NCBI GenBank assembly: GCA_016291375.1
Contig: JAEEXE010000014.1
Span: 1 to 61,532, forward strand
Length of the DNA stretch: 61,532 bases
DNA from: Butyrivibrio sp.
GTDB lineage: Bacteria; Bacillota; Clostridia; Lachnospirales; Lachnospiraceae
Reading direction: 5' to 3'
The translations under genes were made by a program, and so were the position numbers. The notes beneath the pieces were generated by a model. The model searched no databases, was not told where the DNA came from, and worked only from the letters and a program-made list of their open reading frames with translations. Positions 61,021 to 61,532 of the stretch are shown piece by piece (position 1 is the stretch's first letter; each line of letters opens with the position of its first letter).

Positions 61021-61532
61021 ATGGCGAACAAGTGGGTTTATATGTTCAACGAAGGTAACATGACAATGCGTAACCTTCTGGGTGGTAAGGGTGCTAACCT
61101 TGCTGAGATGACAAGTATCGGTCTTCCTGTACCACAGGGCTTCACAATTACTACAGAAGCTTGTACACAGTACTATGAGGACGGTCGTAAGATTAACGAC
61201 GAGATCATGGCTCAGGCTATGGACGGCGTTAAAAAGATGGAAGAGATTAACGGTAAGAAGTTTGGCGACCTTCAGAATCCTCTTCTTGTTTCAGTTCGTT
61301 CAGGTGCTCGTGCATCTATGCCCGGTATGATGGATACAATCCTCAACCTCGGTCTTAACGATGAAGTAGTTGCAGCAATGATCAAGGGTAATCCCGATCC
61401 TGCATTCGAGCGTTTCGTATATGATTCATATCGTCGTTTCATCCAGATGTTCTCTGACGTAGTTATGGAGGTTGGTAAGAAGTACTTCGAGCAGCTTATC
61501 GACCAGATGAAAGAGAAGAAGGGTGTTAAGTT
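61021..61532 (+). CDS. ppdK: Pyruvate phosphate dikinase, N-terminal part (partial)
   Basis: The frame runs off the window after 170 residues. It starts MANKWVYMFNEGNMTMRNLL and contains LLGGKGANLAEMTSIGLPVPQGFTITTEAC and LVSVRSGARASMPGMMDTILNLGLND, the nucleotide-binding domain of PpdK. The enzyme converts PEP, AMP and pyrophosphate to pyruvate, ATP and phosphate in anaerobes. Codon use is that of a highly expressed gene. It has its own promoter and a leader hairpin. Confidence 0.97.
   Translation, partial: MANKWVYMFNEGNMTMRNLLGGKGANLAEMTSIGLPVPQGFTITTEACTQYYEDGRKINDEIMAQAMDGVKKMEEINGKKFGDLQNPLLVSVRSGARASMPGMMDTILNLGLNDEVVAAMIKGNPDPAFERFVYDSYRRFIQMFSDVVMEVGKKYFEQLIDQMKEKKGVK

Overview
The window looks like a chromosomal segment of a low-GC Firmicute of the Lachnospiraceae, most like Butyrivibrio or Pseudobutyrivibrio. 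The grounds are AT-rich intergenic DNA, strong AGGAGG-type ribosome binding sites, sigma-A promoters with 17-bp spacers, many small lipoproteins, and a characteristic gene set: oppBCDFA, two feoA genes plus feoB, TrpB2-type synthase, ThrH, a pyruvate phosphate dikinase, and an AraC-controlled LplBC-type sugar transporter. The genus is an inference. I saw no tRNA, rRNA, CRISPR array, transposase or phage gene.

Layout. 1-5.1 kb: end of a low-molecular-weight tyrosine phosphatase, a lipoprotein, and carB. 5.1-8.6 kb: a minus-strand SOS-type unit (Y-family polymerase plus YolD-like protein) and a HerA-like ATPase. 8.9-11.5 kb: a membrane-anchored, extremely Asp/Arg/Tyr-rich repeat protein and an orphan flagellin-like protein. 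11.5-19.5 kb: an oligopeptide ABC transporter operon behind a structured leader, then a SulP transporter. 19.6-25.3 kb: PIN-PhoH protein, ferrous iron uptake (feoA-feoA-feoB-cysteine-rich partner) with repeated operator-like sites, and an RluA pseudouridine synthase. 25.3-31.7 kb: a second Y-family polymerase (DinB), a CAP-domain lipoprotein, a 56-residue protein, a pentapeptide-repeat protein, a UlaG-like hydrolase, and a minus-strand unit of a DUF5050-like protein with pyrBI. 31.8-40.9 kb: a closely spaced plus-strand series pheA, ppx, ppk, maf, a small acidic protein, a HAD phosphatase, a PHP phosphatase and trpB2. 41-46.7 kb: a sugar ABC operon bracketed by two paralogous AraC regulators. 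46.9-51.4 kb: thrH, a HIT protein, three small exported proteins with related signal sequences (one starts at TTG, one at GTG), and a DUF2974 lipase-like membrane protein. 51.36-51.98 kb: a roughly 600-bp imperfect palindrome without credible genes. 52.1-55.8 kb: two paralogous zinc-ribbon/transmembrane/repeat-domain proteins. 55.9-61.5 kb: purC and an ABC-F protein (minus), an MFS transporter, a glycerophosphodiesterase and the start of ppdK.

The strongest unexplained signals are the giant palindrome at 51363-51980; the Asp/Arg/Tyr repeat protein at 8926-10377; the apparently leaderless Y-polymerase gene whose promoter spacer is a LexA box; the small exported-protein cluster at 48276-49521; and a two-state leader in front of opp. 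All predictions were made by reading the sequence. No database search or folding program was run.
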